From positions 26,063,501 through 26,127,500 of the forward strand of contig NW_018343954.1 in assembly GCF_002099425.1 (NCBI RefSeq): a DNA stretch of 64,000 nucleotides, in the 5' to 3' direction. This DNA is from Phascolarctos cinereus (lineage: Eukaryota; Chordata; Mammalia; Diprotodontia; Phascolarctidae). The notes under the pieces are model-generated. The model did not search any database and was not told the DNA's origin. It was given only the letters and a program-made list of their open reading frames with translations. How positions within the stretch are numbered: position 1 is the first letter of the stretch; each line of letters starts with the position of its first letter. The position numbers and the translations under genes were made by a program. Positions 45,480-57,029 of this stretch are shown piece after piece.

Positions 45480-45835
45480 GTTGTTGTTCAGTCATTTTTC
45501 AGTCCTGTCCAATATTCTCATCCTTTCAATCAACCCTGGCCCCCCTCCTATGGTTGCTCTCTATCTTGTCCATAGCCCTTCTAAATTTGCTGTCATTCAT
45601 TTGTTTCAGTTGTGTCCAACTCTTCATGACCCCATTTGGGGTTTTCTTGGCAAAGATACTGTGTGGTTTGCTGTTTCCTTCTTTTTATAGATGAGGAAAT
45701 TGAGGCAAACAGGATTAAGTGACTTGCCTAGGGTCACACAGCTAGTAAGTGTCTGAGGTCAGATTTGAGCTCAAAGAAGATAACTCTTCCTGACTCCAAC
45801 CCTACTTCTATCCACTGTACTACCTAGAAATTTAG
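45480..45835 (-). repeat. Mar-1-type SINE, antisense, with a second tail copy
   Basis: 'gttgttcagtcatttttca' at 45482 and again 'catttgtttcagttgtgtc' at 45598 give two RTE-type tails, then one CORE and head ('gacttgcctagggtcacac', 'ttctatccactgtactacc'). Confidence 0.7.
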
Positions 45836-45867
45836 AGTTAGCATTAAACAACAACAAAGGAAAGGCA

Positions 45868-46048
45868 GAAAGTATGTTGGTTTTGGAGTCAGAAGACTTG
45901 GACTCAAATTCTGGCTTCTCCTTACTTTGTGACCTGGGGCAAGTTATTGTACCTTTTTGAGCTTCTTTATTTTAAAGTTAACTCAACCGTAAAATGAAAG
46001 GGTTAGCCTAGATGACCTCAAAAGTCTCTTCCATTTCTAAATCTATGG
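45868..46048 (+). repeat. L3-tailed SINE, sense
   Basis: 'ttttggagtcagaagactt', 'gtgacctggggcaagttat', 'gtaaaatgaaagggttagc', tail 'ctagatgacctcaaaagtc', 'catttctaaatctatgg'. Confidence 0.65.
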
Positions 46049-46054
46049 GGAAAA

Positions 46055-46710
46055 ATGAGCTTTTGTCATAATGATCAAATAAAAGCCACAGCTGCTGGTG
46101 GGGATGAGCAGGCAGCAAATTTATCCTCTTCCTTCTCTTCTTCTTCATTCTGTGAATTTCCTCAATGCTTTAAGATTTACAAAGGACTATACAACTATAA
46201 GTTGTGGTTCAATTTGCATTCTGTTGCTAAGGCTAATTATTTTAAATCATACCTTGATTAGGCCCATTGATGGACATGGGAGAGTGACAAACTCTTGTGC
46301 TATACATCCACAATTATATTTGAATTTCACAAATCTTGAACTTATTTCAGTATTAGACAGCTAAGCTCAGGCAAGATTTCTATAAAGCAGGACTACTCAT
46401 CAAGGAGGTACCCAAAATAGGACAAAACAATCAGCTCTGCAAATTAGAACATGAACAGGATGATAGTTCATGAATTTGCCAATTTCCCCTTTGTCAACAA
46501 CATTATTTAGCCTTGGTGGTAACCCATTATTGTGTTTAGAGTATGCCTGCAGTGTCCAGGGCAGGGGAGTCAGTGGTATTTAAGTCGTGTATAGTGTCTT
46601 GACACATGTTGTATCAGAGTTACAGAAGTGAACTCTCTGTGGGTAGCTTATATAAATTAGACAAGAATGATAAAAATTCGCAGGATCAAATTGTTTTCCA
46701 AAACGATTAG
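46055..46710. promoter_or_regulatory. Repeat-free block, possible conserved non-coding DNA
   Basis: About 650 bp without a recognised repeat, AT-rich with several TAAT-type homeodomain words. Inference only. Its 3' side leads into a duplicated block. Confidence 0.2.
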
Positions 46711-46715
46711 CAGGG

Positions 46716-47098
46716 GTTCTCTAAGAGTAGCTTCAAACATAGATAATGAATCTATCAACCCTACAAGTATGAAAATATTGATATGATATTTTCAGTCTCC
46801 AGGGCTCTTGATTGTTCAGGGCCTAATTATCCAGGATTTATTGTTATATTTGTTCTTGTGTTTCCTTGATTTTTATTCTTTTTCCTGTTTATTAGCATTT
46901 CCCCCATAACAGGGCAAAGGACTACAAAGAATAAATGCCGAATGAATTGCTTTTTGGTATTTGTTCCGGTAAATGTCCCCTACAATAGCTCCTTCCCCAG
47001 CATCACCAATAACTGAGGGCTGGCCACTCATCTATCAGACCAATAAGCCTCAAAGGCTATCATTGTATCTATGGGTAATACATTGATTCAGGCCTTGG
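46716..47098 (+). repeat. Duplicated block, copy A
   Basis: Colinear with 49604-50177. Shared exact words: ttcaaacatagataatga, gattgttcagggcctaat followed by tatccagg, tattagcatt, 'cctacaatag', 'ccactcatctatc', 'cctcaaaggctatcatt'. It lacks the 178-bp MITE of copy B, so it shows the empty site 'ccctacaatagc' near 46978-46989. Confidence 0.8.
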
Positions 47099-47251
47099 GG
47101 GATGCAGAATGAGATGAGTATTCTGCCCTTAAGAAGTTTACTATCTACAGTTATAGAATTATCTAAATCATACAAAAACATTATTATAGATACTATAAAA
47201 ATTTGATTATATGAATTACACAGAGGGAATTATGCAAAACATAATTAGTGA

Positions 47252-47450
47252 ATCACAGATTTTTAGAGCTAGATGGGACCTTACTGTTTATCTAATCCAA
47301 TAGTCCTCCCTTTTATAGAGGAGAAAACTGAGACCTACAGATATAAAGTGACCTGCCCAAGGTCATGTAGACAGTTTGGGCCAGAGCCAGGACTAAATCC
47401 TAGGTATTCTGACTCCTTGTCCAGAGCGTCTCCTCCTTCTGCTTACCTCC
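47252..47450 (-). repeat. L3-tailed SINE, antisense
   Basis: 'cagatttttagagctagat', 'gggaccttactgtttatct', 'agaggagaaaactgagacc', 'gcccaaggtcatgtagaca', head 'ctaaatcctaggtattctg'. Confidence 0.65.
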
Positions 47451-47529
47451 CTGAGGAATTAGCTTATCGTACCCAACCAGCATATATTGCTGTATACTCC
47501 ATCTTTGCCCATTTACAAAGCTGATCTGT

Positions 47530-48640
47530 ATGTGTGTTGGGTGGGGCCAAGGGGGTCCACTGCAGATCTCCATATGCTTTTGTGAGATTCTTCTATCATC
47601 ATAAGAAGAAGGAAGCTGTGAAAGCTATATCCATCCATGAGAGCTCTCAGTTTAAAGGTTAATTATTTCAGCAGCTGAAGAGGCTGCCCTCTCAGGCATT
47701 GCAGGAGACTGGAGAATTTATTACCCAAGGCACGGTTGTCATTAGGCATGCAGGGGAAATCGGCTCATTACAAATGTAGTGTGAAGGAGACAGGCTGCTA
47801 CTCCAGAGGGGAACAGGCATGATGGAGGTAAAGACAGGCAGCAAGACAGCTCAGCAGAAGCAATCCACCTAGCTGCTGCTGTTAAGTCTTTTCCCATCTG
47901 GAGCAAGGCACATGAAGGAGTGAGCTGGTCAGCACCAGTTAGGGACTCAAGAGGAAAAGTGGGGAGAAGCCTCATCACGGCAGCCTCCATGTGACGGAGG
48001 GCTTTAGTACAGGAGCAGACAGCCTGTTGACTAAAGGGGCGAAGATGCCACTAGTGCGAACGGTTTACTGAAATTTGGCAATTAACCCTCGGTCACCTCT
48101 ATTATCTACTTGGTTTTGTTAGAATTAGGTACCAGGAACAGATGGGGATTTGATCATTGCAGATAAAGCTTCTGGTCACCGGTGTCAATTGAAATTCAGA
48201 AACCCCAGGAAAAGCTTTGCAAATGTTCTTCCTGCCCATTTCACCCCCACCTGCAGTATACCCCCCCTTCATTGTGAACTATCCCACCCCAACGACTTTA
48301 CAAAGCTGCCTGGGGAGGAGCTCTGCTGCATCCCTGGTATGGGTACCAAGACAACATTTTTACTGGCTGCCTGTTATGTGTAAGATCTTGTGCTCCAGGG
48401 GCTAAGAATCTAATTAGGGTGCAGTGACCCTTCATGACTTCAGCCGGCTGAAGGAAAGGCATGCCTCTCCATTCTCTGCTGAGAAGTGGTGGACAGGAAG
48501 TGGAGAAGGAGCCATACATTGAACTTGGCCAGTGCTTTGATTTGTCATGCTTAATCCTACTTCTTTATTACAGATTCCATTGGGTGGAGGTTGGGAAATG
48601 AGCTCAATAAAATGTTTATATTTTTAAAAAGAATCTAGGG
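47530..48640. promoter_or_regulatory. Repeat-free block, possible conserved non-coding DNA
   Basis: About 1.1 kb without a recognised repeat. The 47640-47780 part ('ttaattatttcagcagctg', 'attacccaaggcacggttg') and 48050-48140 look like non-repeat host sequence. Evidence is only the absence of repeats. No exon with a known product. Confidence 0.2.
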
Positions 48641-48659
48641 AGAATACAAATGAAAAGCT

Positions 48660-48965
48660 AAACTAATTTAGTCACTAACTTCCTGTTTGACTTTGAGCAA
48701 GTTGCTTCTACTTCTTTGGGCCTCAGTTTCCTCATATGTAAGACAGCAGGATTGGGCTACTGTTTTCTACAGTCCTTTCTAGTTTTACATTTTTATAACT
48801 AAAAAGCAATGCAAAACTGTACCCTTCCCTCCTCTGGAGCCTTCTAGCCCATTCTTTGTGCCTGCCTCATGTACTAATTGTATTTCATTTCATGTTATAT
48901 TTATGTATGTGTCTTGTAATACTGGCTAGATTGTAAAGTAAGCTTTGTGTTTGATAAAACTGTGG
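48660..48965 (+). repeat. L3-tailed SINE, then weak L2-like end
   Basis: 48665-48800: 'gactttgagcaagttgctt', 'cagtttcctcatatgtaag'. 48825-48960: 'cctgcctcatgtactaatt' and 'ggctagattgtaaagtaag' recall a diverged L2 3' region. Confidence 0.45.
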
Positions 48966-49392
48966 AGTAAGCAATTCTGGGCAGCTGTGCTTTGCAGTGG
49001 GTTGGGCCAGTGGGAGATCCCAAGGTGAAGCACAGAGATAGCATTGATTTCTGGGAAGAAACATACCTTCTTAGGAAAGAAAACCCTGAGACCCTCACTC
49101 TAGGGCAAAGCTCAGTTTACACTAGACTAGTTATAGCTCGAGGCTATAAAGAGGAAGAGGAGGATGAGGAAGGAGCAGCAGTGACATACAGGATATTGGG
49201 GAAATGTTGGTGGATCCCTCCAGCACCTGGCTGAGAGCCGGGCCATATTCTCAGGGACCATGCAGTCTAATCAGCATGTTACTGGGAAGGCAATTGCCTC
49301 TGAAACGGTTGGAATACCACCTGGGAGACCAAGAACCCCAGCCCATTTTATCTAATGGGCATATTAGAAGGGAAGAAGCTGGCCATCTCTTC

Positions 49393-49600
49393 TCCATTTT
49401 CTTTTCCTATTTTCTGCTTCTCTTTTTCTTCTTTGTCTTTTTCCTTTTTTTCCCCTTCTCAACTCCTTCCTCTCTTTCCTTTTCTCATTCTTGATTCTTT
49501 TTTTTTGCATTTCCTTCTTCCCCTTCCACTTTATTCTTCCCTTTATATCCATTCTCTCTTCTCCTTTCCCTCCCTCTCCCTCCCCCACTTCCTTCACCCT
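49393..49600 (+). repeat. Pyrimidine-rich low-complexity tract
   Basis: About 200 bp of mixed C/T with few purines, directly before duplicated block B. Frames over it are artefacts. Confidence 0.85.
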
Positions 49601-49603
49601 TCT

Positions 49604-50177
49604 GTTCTCCTAAAAGTGGTTTCAAACATAGATAATGACTATCAATGAGATGAGTATGAAAATATTGTTACATTTTCAGTCTACTAGGACTTTTGATTGT
49701 TCAGGGCCTAATTATCCAGGTCTTTATGATTTCATTTGTTCCTACTTCTCCTTAATTTTCAGTCCTTTCCATCCTTATTAGCATTACCCCTATAGCAGAG
49801 CTGGGGAAATAAAAGAATGAAAGACAATCAAGCTTCTTTTGATGTTTGCTATGGCAAAAGTCACCTACAATAGAGGTGAAACTTGAAGATCAGAATTAGC
49901 CCATAATGCAGCTCAAACCAGATTAAAATGTAATTGAGAAATGTTTAAATTAATATGTAACAATACAACATAGATAATATTAATTTATGGTTTTCTAACT
50001 CAATATGTGAACCACAGGGATCTTTTCAATTTGAATTTGATGCTACTGACCTACAGCATCTCAGTAGTGCGAATAAATGACCCTTGGTCACTCATCTATC
50101 TGACTACTAAGTCTCAGAACTGGAAATTACCTCAAAGGCTATCATTACATCTGCTCCTTGTAATACTTTGATTCTGG
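49604..50177 (+). repeat. Duplicated block, copy B (with MITE)
   Basis: Colinear with 46716-47098 as described there. The extra length is the MITE at 49871-50048 and a few bases around it. Confidence 0.8.
49871..50048. mobile_element. Short hAT-like MITE with 8-bp duplication
   Basis: 178 bp with worn inverted ends (tagaggtgaaacttgaa; the other end reversed reads cagtagcatcaaattcaa). An 8-bp flank acctacaa (49863-49870) / acctacag (50049-50056) matches at 7 of 8. The other copy of the duplicated block has this flank only once. Confidence 0.65.
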
Positions 50178-50179
50178 GT

Positions 50180-50445
50180 GACGGCCAGACTTGGGGGTGT
50201 ATTGGGCCTCTCCCACTTCTGTCAGAACTGCACCTACAATTAAGATGTCCTTTATACTGTCGATGTTCCCCTCTCAACCTTTTTTTTTTTTGCCCCAGGT
50301 GAATAAATTCCTAGTTATATTTTTGTAACTACCAACCCAGCCTGGAGTTGATCAGGACATCCTTTTATTTCAACTTCCCTCCTACACTCAACTCTGTTGG
50401 GCTCCCTCACATTGTGAAAATGCCTTTAAACTTGATTTGTAACAG
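50180..50445. other. No gene or repeat recognised
   Basis: Contains a T run at 50280. No supported feature. Confidence 0.25.
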
Positions 50446-50974
50446 GGTTTGAGGGGCATGCCAAGATCACCAAAAATGGAAGCATTCATGTAGGAAATGC
50501 CAAAGACCTGCTCCTGGGAGAACACAACATGCCCTGGGGCCAGCTGTATGGGTGGCAGCCTCAGTTTCAGGAACTTCAGGGGGAAACTGCTCGGGCCCTC
50601 CGAAAGTGCTGGATGCCAGGCTCAGGTGCACTTACCTGACAGGTCCCACATAGTGGCTATGGGCAAGGAGGAGTGAGCATATGCTGGTGAGTGTGGTCAC
50701 AGAGGATGGAGACCCTGCTGGCTGTGGGCACCTGCAGAGTTCCTGGTTTTGGTTCTAGGGAAGAGGAGTGAACTGAAGCTTGCAGTTTCAGAAACGACTG
50801 AAGGGATCAAGAGCATTTGTGGTGACAGCATTGCTGTGGCCCCTGGTGAAGGCTCAGAGGCAGAGAGGAATATTTGAAGTCAGGCCCCTGGATAGAACTC
50901 AGAAAACAACAGGACCTGAAGCCTGAGACCTCATACCTTAGGACTAGAGCTCGACTTCAACACTAAGTTAACAG

Positions 50975-51830
50975 ACAAGCCCTGAAAGAGTTTTTGGAAG
51001 AGCTTAAAAAGGACTTTTAAAATAAAATAAGAGAGACTGAGGAAAAAATAGGAAAAAAATAAGAGTGATGCAAGAAAATCAAGAAAGTTATGAAAAGAAG
51101 GCCAACCAATTGGAAAAAAAGATACAAAAACTTATAGAAGAAAATAACTCCTTAAAAAATTAGAATTGGGCAAAGGGAAGCTAATGATTTCATAGACACC
51201 AAGAAATAATAAAACAAAATCAAAAGAATGAAAAAGTAGAAGAGAATGTGAAACATCTCATTAGAAAAACAACTGACCTAGAGTTGATCAAGGTAAGACA
51301 ATATAAGAATTGTTGGACTATCTGAAAGTTATGATTAAAAAAAGAGTGTAGACACTATGCTTCAAGAGATTACTAAGGAGAATTGCCCTGAAGTTTTAGA
51401 GTGAGAGGGTAAAATGGAAATAAGAAAAAAAAATCCCCTGATCAACACCTGAAAGAGATCCCAAGATGGAAACTCACAGGAATATCATGCCTAAGTTTTG
51501 AAGCTTCCAGGTCAAGGAGAAAATACTACAAGCAATTAGGGAAAAAAAACCCAGTTCAAATACTGTGGAACTACAATCAGGATAGCACAAGATTTGGAAG
51601 TTACTACATTAAAAGACTGAAGGGCATGGAATAATATATTCTGAACAGCAAAAGATCCAGGCTTACAACCAAGAATAACTTACCCAGGAAAGCTGTGTGT
51701 TATCTTTAATGGAAAAAAATTTATTTTTTAATGAACTAAAGGACTTTCAGGTATTTGTGAAGAAAAGACCAGAACAGAATGTAAAATTTGACCTATTAGA
51801 CTCAAGAAACATAAGAAGATAAACATTAAA
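50975..51830 (+). pseudogene. L1 ORF1 remains
   Basis: Homologous to ORF1 at 24965 and 37530: 'ttggaagagcttaaaaagg' (LEELKKDF), coiled coil near 51070-51170, 'attgttggactatctgaaa' (IIGLSES) near 51310, 'aagattactaaggagaatt' and, near 51590-51640, the 'actacattaaaagactgaa' block. Many breaks. Confidence 0.75.
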
Positions 51831-52454
51831 GACCAACTCTAAAGGACTTAATAAGGTCAAAATCCTTATTCCTTATATGGGAAAATGTTATCTGTAACTC
51901 TTTAGAATGTTGTCATTGCATAGATAGTTTGAAACACATACATAGATAGAAGGTTTGGGGTTGAGTTGAGTATGATAGGATGATCCTAAAAAATAAAATT
52001 GGATAGGGAGAGGTAAAATGGAGCAATTATTTCATACAAATGAAGTGTGACTGGAAGAACTGTTACAGTGGAGGCAGGAGAGGGTGGAGGACTGATAGGG
52101 TTAGAACCTTATTCTCATCAGAATTGGGTTAAAGAGGGAATAGCATATACATCTAGCAGAGTATAAAAGCCTCCTTTTTATTTTATTTATATTTATTTAT
52201 TTATTTTTAAAAAGTCTTAATTACAGAGAAATAGGAGGGCAAGAGGATAGGATAAGGGAGGAACTTTTGGAAAGGTAGGTAGATTAAGAAAGAGAAAGGG
52301 AGAGGATAAGAAAGGCATTCCTAGAAGGGGTGCAAATTAGGGAGGCAGTGGCTAGAAGTCAATTAGACATTTGAAGAGGGATAGGGTAAAAAGAGAGGGA
52401 GAGAAGGATAAACAGTGATAAAAAATAGGATGAAGGGAAATGAACAATTGGAAA

Positions 52455-53743
52455 TTATAACTTTGACTATGAACGGGATAAACTCACCTCCTAAAATGGA
52501 AATAGATAGCAGAATGTATTAAAAACCAGAATCTGACAATATAATGTCTACAAGAAACACATTTTAAAATGAGAGACATACATAGAGTGAAAATAAAAGG
52601 CTGGAGTAGACTTTATTATGCTTCAGCTGATGCAAAAAAAAGGCAGGAGTAGCAATCATAATCTCAAAGTTAAAGCTAAAATAGACAATTAAAAGAGATA
52701 AAGATGGAAACTACATTATGATAAAAAAATGCCATAGATAAGTAAATAATATCAATACTAAACCTATATGCACCAAATGCTAAAGCATCCTAATTTTAAA
52801 GGAAAAGATAAAAGAATTACAGATTGAAGTAAATAGCAAAGCCATAATAGTGAGGGGCTTCAATCTTCCTCTCTCAGAACTAGATAAATCTAACCAAAAA
52901 AATAAGAAAGAAGTCAAGGAGATGAATAGAATCTTAGATAAGCTAGATATGATAGATATCTGAAGAGAACTGAATAGGAATAAAAGGGAATGCACCTTTT
53001 TCTCATGGTACATGCTACCTTTACAAAAATTGACCGTGTGTTATGGCATAAAACTTTATTAAATGCAGAAATATTAAATGCATCCTTTTCAGGTCATAAT
53101 ACAACAAAATTATATTTGATAAGGGACCATGGAAACATAGATTAAAAATTAATTGGAGACTAAATAACCTAATCTTAAAGAATGAGTGGATTAAAAAACA
53201 AGTCATAGAAACAACAAATGATTTTATTAAAGAGAATGATAATAATGAAATGACATATCAAGATTGGCTAAAATAACAGAAGGGGAAAATGACAAATCTT
53301 GGAGAGGATGTGGAAAAATTGAGACATTAATACACTATTGATGGAAGTATGAACTGTTCTATCTCTCCATTTTGGAGAGCATTCTGGAATTGTGCCCAAA
53401 GAGTTATAAAACTGTATATACCCTTTGACCCAGCAATACTATTATTAGGTCTATTTCCCAAGGTGATCGGGAAAAAGGAAAAGAACCTGTATGTCCTAAA
53501 ATATTTATAGCATCCCTCTTTGTGGTGCTTAAGAACAGGAAATTGAGGAGATTCCCATCAATTGGGGAATGGCTAGATAAGCTGTGGTATATGATTGTGA
53601 TGGAATACTATTATGTTGTAAGAAATGATGAGCTGGTTGATTTTAGAAAAATTTGGAAAGACTTGAATGAAATAATGAAAAGTGAAGTGAGCAGATCCAG
53701 GAGAAAGTTGTATACAGTAACAGCAATGTTGGTCAAAGAATAA
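52455..53743 (+). pseudogene. L1 ORF2 remains, internally deleted
   Basis: Endonuclease part 52455-53262 (TMNGIN-type start, ETHF at about 52552, GFNLPLSELDKSN-like at about 52858). At 53263-53280 'atcaagattggctaaaata' fuses the end of the endonuclease/linker to the region at 29860 of the full L1, removing the whole RT (about 2.5 kb). The C-terminus is open 53522-53743 (RKLRRFPSIGEWLDKLWYM). Several breaks. Confidence 0.75.
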
Positions 53744-53989
53744 TTGCAGTAATAATAGAAGAACAACCAATACTCAAATCAACTATCAAGGACCTATGAA
53801 GAAAGATGCTATTCACCTCCAGAGAAAGAACCGTTAAATAGAAATTTGCATAGTGTGATTTTACATATATTTATAAATCTGTATCAAATGATGGCCTTCT
53901 CTAGTGCAGGGTGCAGAGGGAGAGAGGGAGACAGTTCAGAGCTTAAAATGTAACAAAAATTAAATTAAAAAAGAAATGATTAATATAAC

Positions 53990-54585
53990 TAATTTAAACT
54001 ATTTTCTTTCTGGAAGAAGTATAAGAAGTCTTGTATACAGAGTGAAGTGGGAAAAGCCAGCAAAATTATATGCACAATGACTTAAATAGTGTAAATAATG
54101 TTTATCCTATGTAGTTGTGAGGATCAATCTTGTTCCTAGAGAAAGAGATGAGGAAGTATGGCTTTCTCCTTTTTGGAGGAGGTAGGGAACTATGGGTATG
54201 GAATACTGCAAAAGCTATTTGGACAGCATCAACTGATTTTACTGATTTTTTTCCCCTTAATTACAAGGAAAAGTTCACTGGGCTGCTGGGTTGGTCTCTA
54301 TACATATATGACTGATATAAAAATAAAAGGCATCAATAAAACTTTGGTTTTTTTTTTAAACCAAAGTAACAGAGAAAACAAGAATATATTCTGGATTTGA
54401 TTCTCATTTAGCAAGAAGGAACTGGTTGTTGGGGTGGAGTTGATGGGAACCATGAGAAATGACCATACTGCTCCACTTTAGAATTGGTGGGAGAAAAGAA
54501 GAAAAAAAATCTCAGCATAGTCTGTTCACTCTACATGTGGAAATGAATAGTAGGATGTTGTGGCTTAAAATTCTCTGGGGCAAGT
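53990..54585. other. No gene; unassigned repeat-like sequence
   Basis: The 54015-54330 part ('cagcaaaattatatgcaca', 'aatgacttaaatagtgtaa') looks like an old interspersed repeat I cannot name. Confidence 0.3.
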
Positions 54586-54589
54586 CAGC

Positions 54590-55425
54590 CCTTATAGCAT
54601 GAAAGACTTTGTCAAATGTTTTATTATAATTTAGGTAAGCCATGCCTATACCATTCTACTTGGTCTGTCAGGCTAGTAACCCTGTTAGAAAAATAAATGA
54701 GGTTAGTCTGGCATGACCTGTCCTTGATGAGGCCATGCTGGCACTGGGAATACCACTTCTTTTCACTAGTCATTCTTTTAGTAATGCATTCTACAGTTTT
54801 TTTCCAGGAATTAAAATCAATTTTATTGGCCTATAATTTGCATACACTATTCCTTCCCCTTTTTTGTAAATTGGGACATTTGCCCTTCTCGAATAAAAGG
54901 GCACCTCTCTTATTTTCCTCTGTCTTTTGAAGATCACTCCCAGTGGCTTAGCAATCACACCTGCCAGTTCTTCCACTGCCCTGGGATGTCATTCATCTGA
55001 GCCCGTTGATTTAAACTCATTAAAAGCAGTTAGGCTTTCTCCTGTGGTCTCCTTACTTATCTGGAGTATCAGTTCCCTATTAGGCATTTTTGTTCTGTCC
55101 TTTCCAGTTCAAAGACCACTCTCTTAGCCGAGAAACAAAGCAAAACAAGACTTTAGCCCCATTGTTTTCTGTCATCTGTGAAAATCTTAGCCATTCAAAG
55201 AAGTAGTGTTACCATTTGTTGATTTTCCTCTTTATCCCAATATAGCTTTAAAACCACTGTTTTTGGTTATCCTTAGATTTCTTCAACATGCTGATCTGAT
55301 TCTGAGCTTTAGCGCTCCTGGCATCATTCTCACAGGATGCTGCTACATTTTTACATACATCTGCTATTAGTGTTGTTGCTTCCATATACTATAAATGTCT
55401 TTTAAAAAAAGTCTAAAATGACATA
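54590..55425 (-). mobile_element. L3/CR1 LINE, endonuclease-RT linker and RT start, antisense
   Basis: Minus-strand translation gives ELAGVIAKPLGVIFKRQRKI, ANVPIYKKGEGIVYANYRPI and LIPGKKL (54791-54976), the CR1/L3 block ANVxPIFKKGxxxxxxNYRPVSL. Downstream on the minus strand come QHGLIKDRSCQTNLIYF (about 54690-54745) and NKTFDKVF (about 54605-54628, the SKAFDxV motif with the first catalytic Asp). 55130-55425 continues into the linker upstream of the RT. Several stops. Confidence 0.8.
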
Positions 55426-55429
55426 TTTC

Positions 55430-55945
55430 CCTGTACATCCATATTGTTCTCTTTAGGCAGCTATTCCTCTACTCTTTATCCTTTGTGTCTTCAGACCAAC
55501 ATCCAGTAGTTTCCTATTTTAAACTAAATATTGGAACGCAAATACCACCATTCTCAAAATTTGTCACCTTTGCACAAAGCTCTCGTCACCTCACTCTAGT
55601 TTTGGATTTGGTAACTAAACATGAGTCAGAGTAATTTTGTGTTTAATTTGGTCACAATAGTACATTCTATGAATGTGCATTTAGTCTTAAGTGTTGTTAT
55701 TCTTAGACTATGGTTGTGCTTATAACTTAAAATTGTAGAGGGGAATATTGTTGAGAAATCTACTCAAGTGTTCAATTTACAAAAATTTGGGCGGCATGAC
55801 ATTTTTCAGAATCACATGGTGTTAAATACAAATCTTTTATGTGGTGCTGTTGGGAGATGTTGACTTGGGAGAGAGTATTTCTTTTTCACTACCATGGAAT
55901 CCTCCTTCACGTCCATTATTCCTTCTACCTAATAAGTAAAAAGTC
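55430..55945. other. No gene or repeat recognised
   Basis: AT-rich, no supported feature. Confidence 0.3.
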
Positions 55946-55951
55946 ACATTA

Positions 55952-56238
55952 TCAAGTATTTTATAAGCTTATGAAGCTTTATAAGTTTATGAAGTACTTT
56001 CTTCTGTGAAGTATGTAATATCAATTATTCTTATTTTAAATATGAGGAAACTAAGTGAGAGTTGAAGTAACTTGCTTATTTCTGTTTAGCTTCATCTATT
56101 CATGGACAGGTAGAAGTTGCATGCAAAGTGTTTCACATCCTATATGTATCTTTCTGCTACTAGTAAGTGGAGGTATCTAGGGCTAGAACCCAGATCTTTT
56201 TGACTCTCAATCCAGTGCTCTATCCACTGTCCAAAGTA
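55952..56238 (-). repeat. MIR-like, antisense, with an insert
   Basis: 'caagtattttataagctta', 'tttaaatatgaggaaacta', then after about 70 bp the head 'ctagaacccagatcttttt', 'tccagtgctctatccactg'. Confidence 0.5.
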
Positions 56239-56239
56239 A

Positions 56240-56935
56240 AATGGAAGCCTTAATTTGGAATTCCAGCTGGAAATCCAGCATACATTCTTGGTTGTCAGGT
56301 TGCTTTTCCTCCTCTTAATTAGAATGACATCTACCTCATCCACAAATCTTGCATAAGTTTTTTAAAAATTCAGAACAATTGCTTCTTTTATTTCTACTTC
56401 TAATGATCTCTCCAGTTTATTCTTGGTACACATTACTCAGTGGAGTGATATTTTGGTTAGGAATCCATTTGTTCTGTGCCAGTAATGGGGACATAATTCT
56501 TTGTAATCATCTGAAGGCTTCATTTACGTCACTGTTCACTACCTACATGACTTAAGCCAGGGCAGAAGCAATGACGTAAATCAAATCTTCAGACAATCTT
56601 GTGAAGATTTATGCCTTTATGAAGAAGCATCTCTTCCCCCAATAATGACATAGGACCAATAGATTTATTAACAACATGTGACTCAGTTGAATAATGTGTA
56701 CCAAGAATAAATGAGAAAATCTATTAATGATGAAAACAGAAAAGGCAATTGCTGAGTTGGGGATTAGAGAACTAATTATAATATAATTTTCAAGTAAAGA
56801 GAAGAGGACTATTATTACATTGAATATTTATTAGATGTCACATTTTGGTTTTTACTCTTTAAATTGGGGAAGGCAATCAGGGTTGGTTTTAAATATGGTG
56901 AGATTTAAACGGTACCAGGAAGGAAGCCTCCCTCC
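56240..56935. other. No gene or repeat recognised
   Basis: About 700 bp with no supported feature. Confidence 0.3.
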
Positions 56936-56944
56936 AATTAGTTC

Positions 56945-57022
56945 CCCCTTAAGCCAGATACTGAAAATGAGGGGGTTGGACTACATGGCCTCTAATGTCT
57001 CCTATAGCTCTAAATTTATGAT
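56945..57022 (+). repeat. L3-tailed SINE, 3' part
   Basis: 'aaatgagggggttggacta', 'catggcctctaatgtctcc', 'ctaaatttatgatcctatg'. Confidence 0.6.
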
Positions 57023-57029
57023 CCTATGA

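Larger units (their letters stand above)
50448..53972 (+). mobile_element. Old L1 with most of ORF2 deleted
   Basis: A possible degenerate L1 5' start ('ggggcatgccaagatcacc', 50454-50472), a GC-rich 5'UTR-like part to about 50960, ORF1 remains about 50975-51830, a purine-rich inter-ORF, ORF2 start near 52455, and endonuclease to about 53262. It then joins directly to the ORF2 C-terminus at 53263 and the 3' end with an A-rich tail near 53972. Much more diverged than the L1 at 24146. No target duplication was recognised, and the 5' limit is uncertain. Confidence 0.75.

Noticed and set aside
54697-54930. Plus-strand frame of 77 codons
   Set aside because: Antisense shadow of L3/CR1 reverse transcriptase, whose motifs are on the minus strand.
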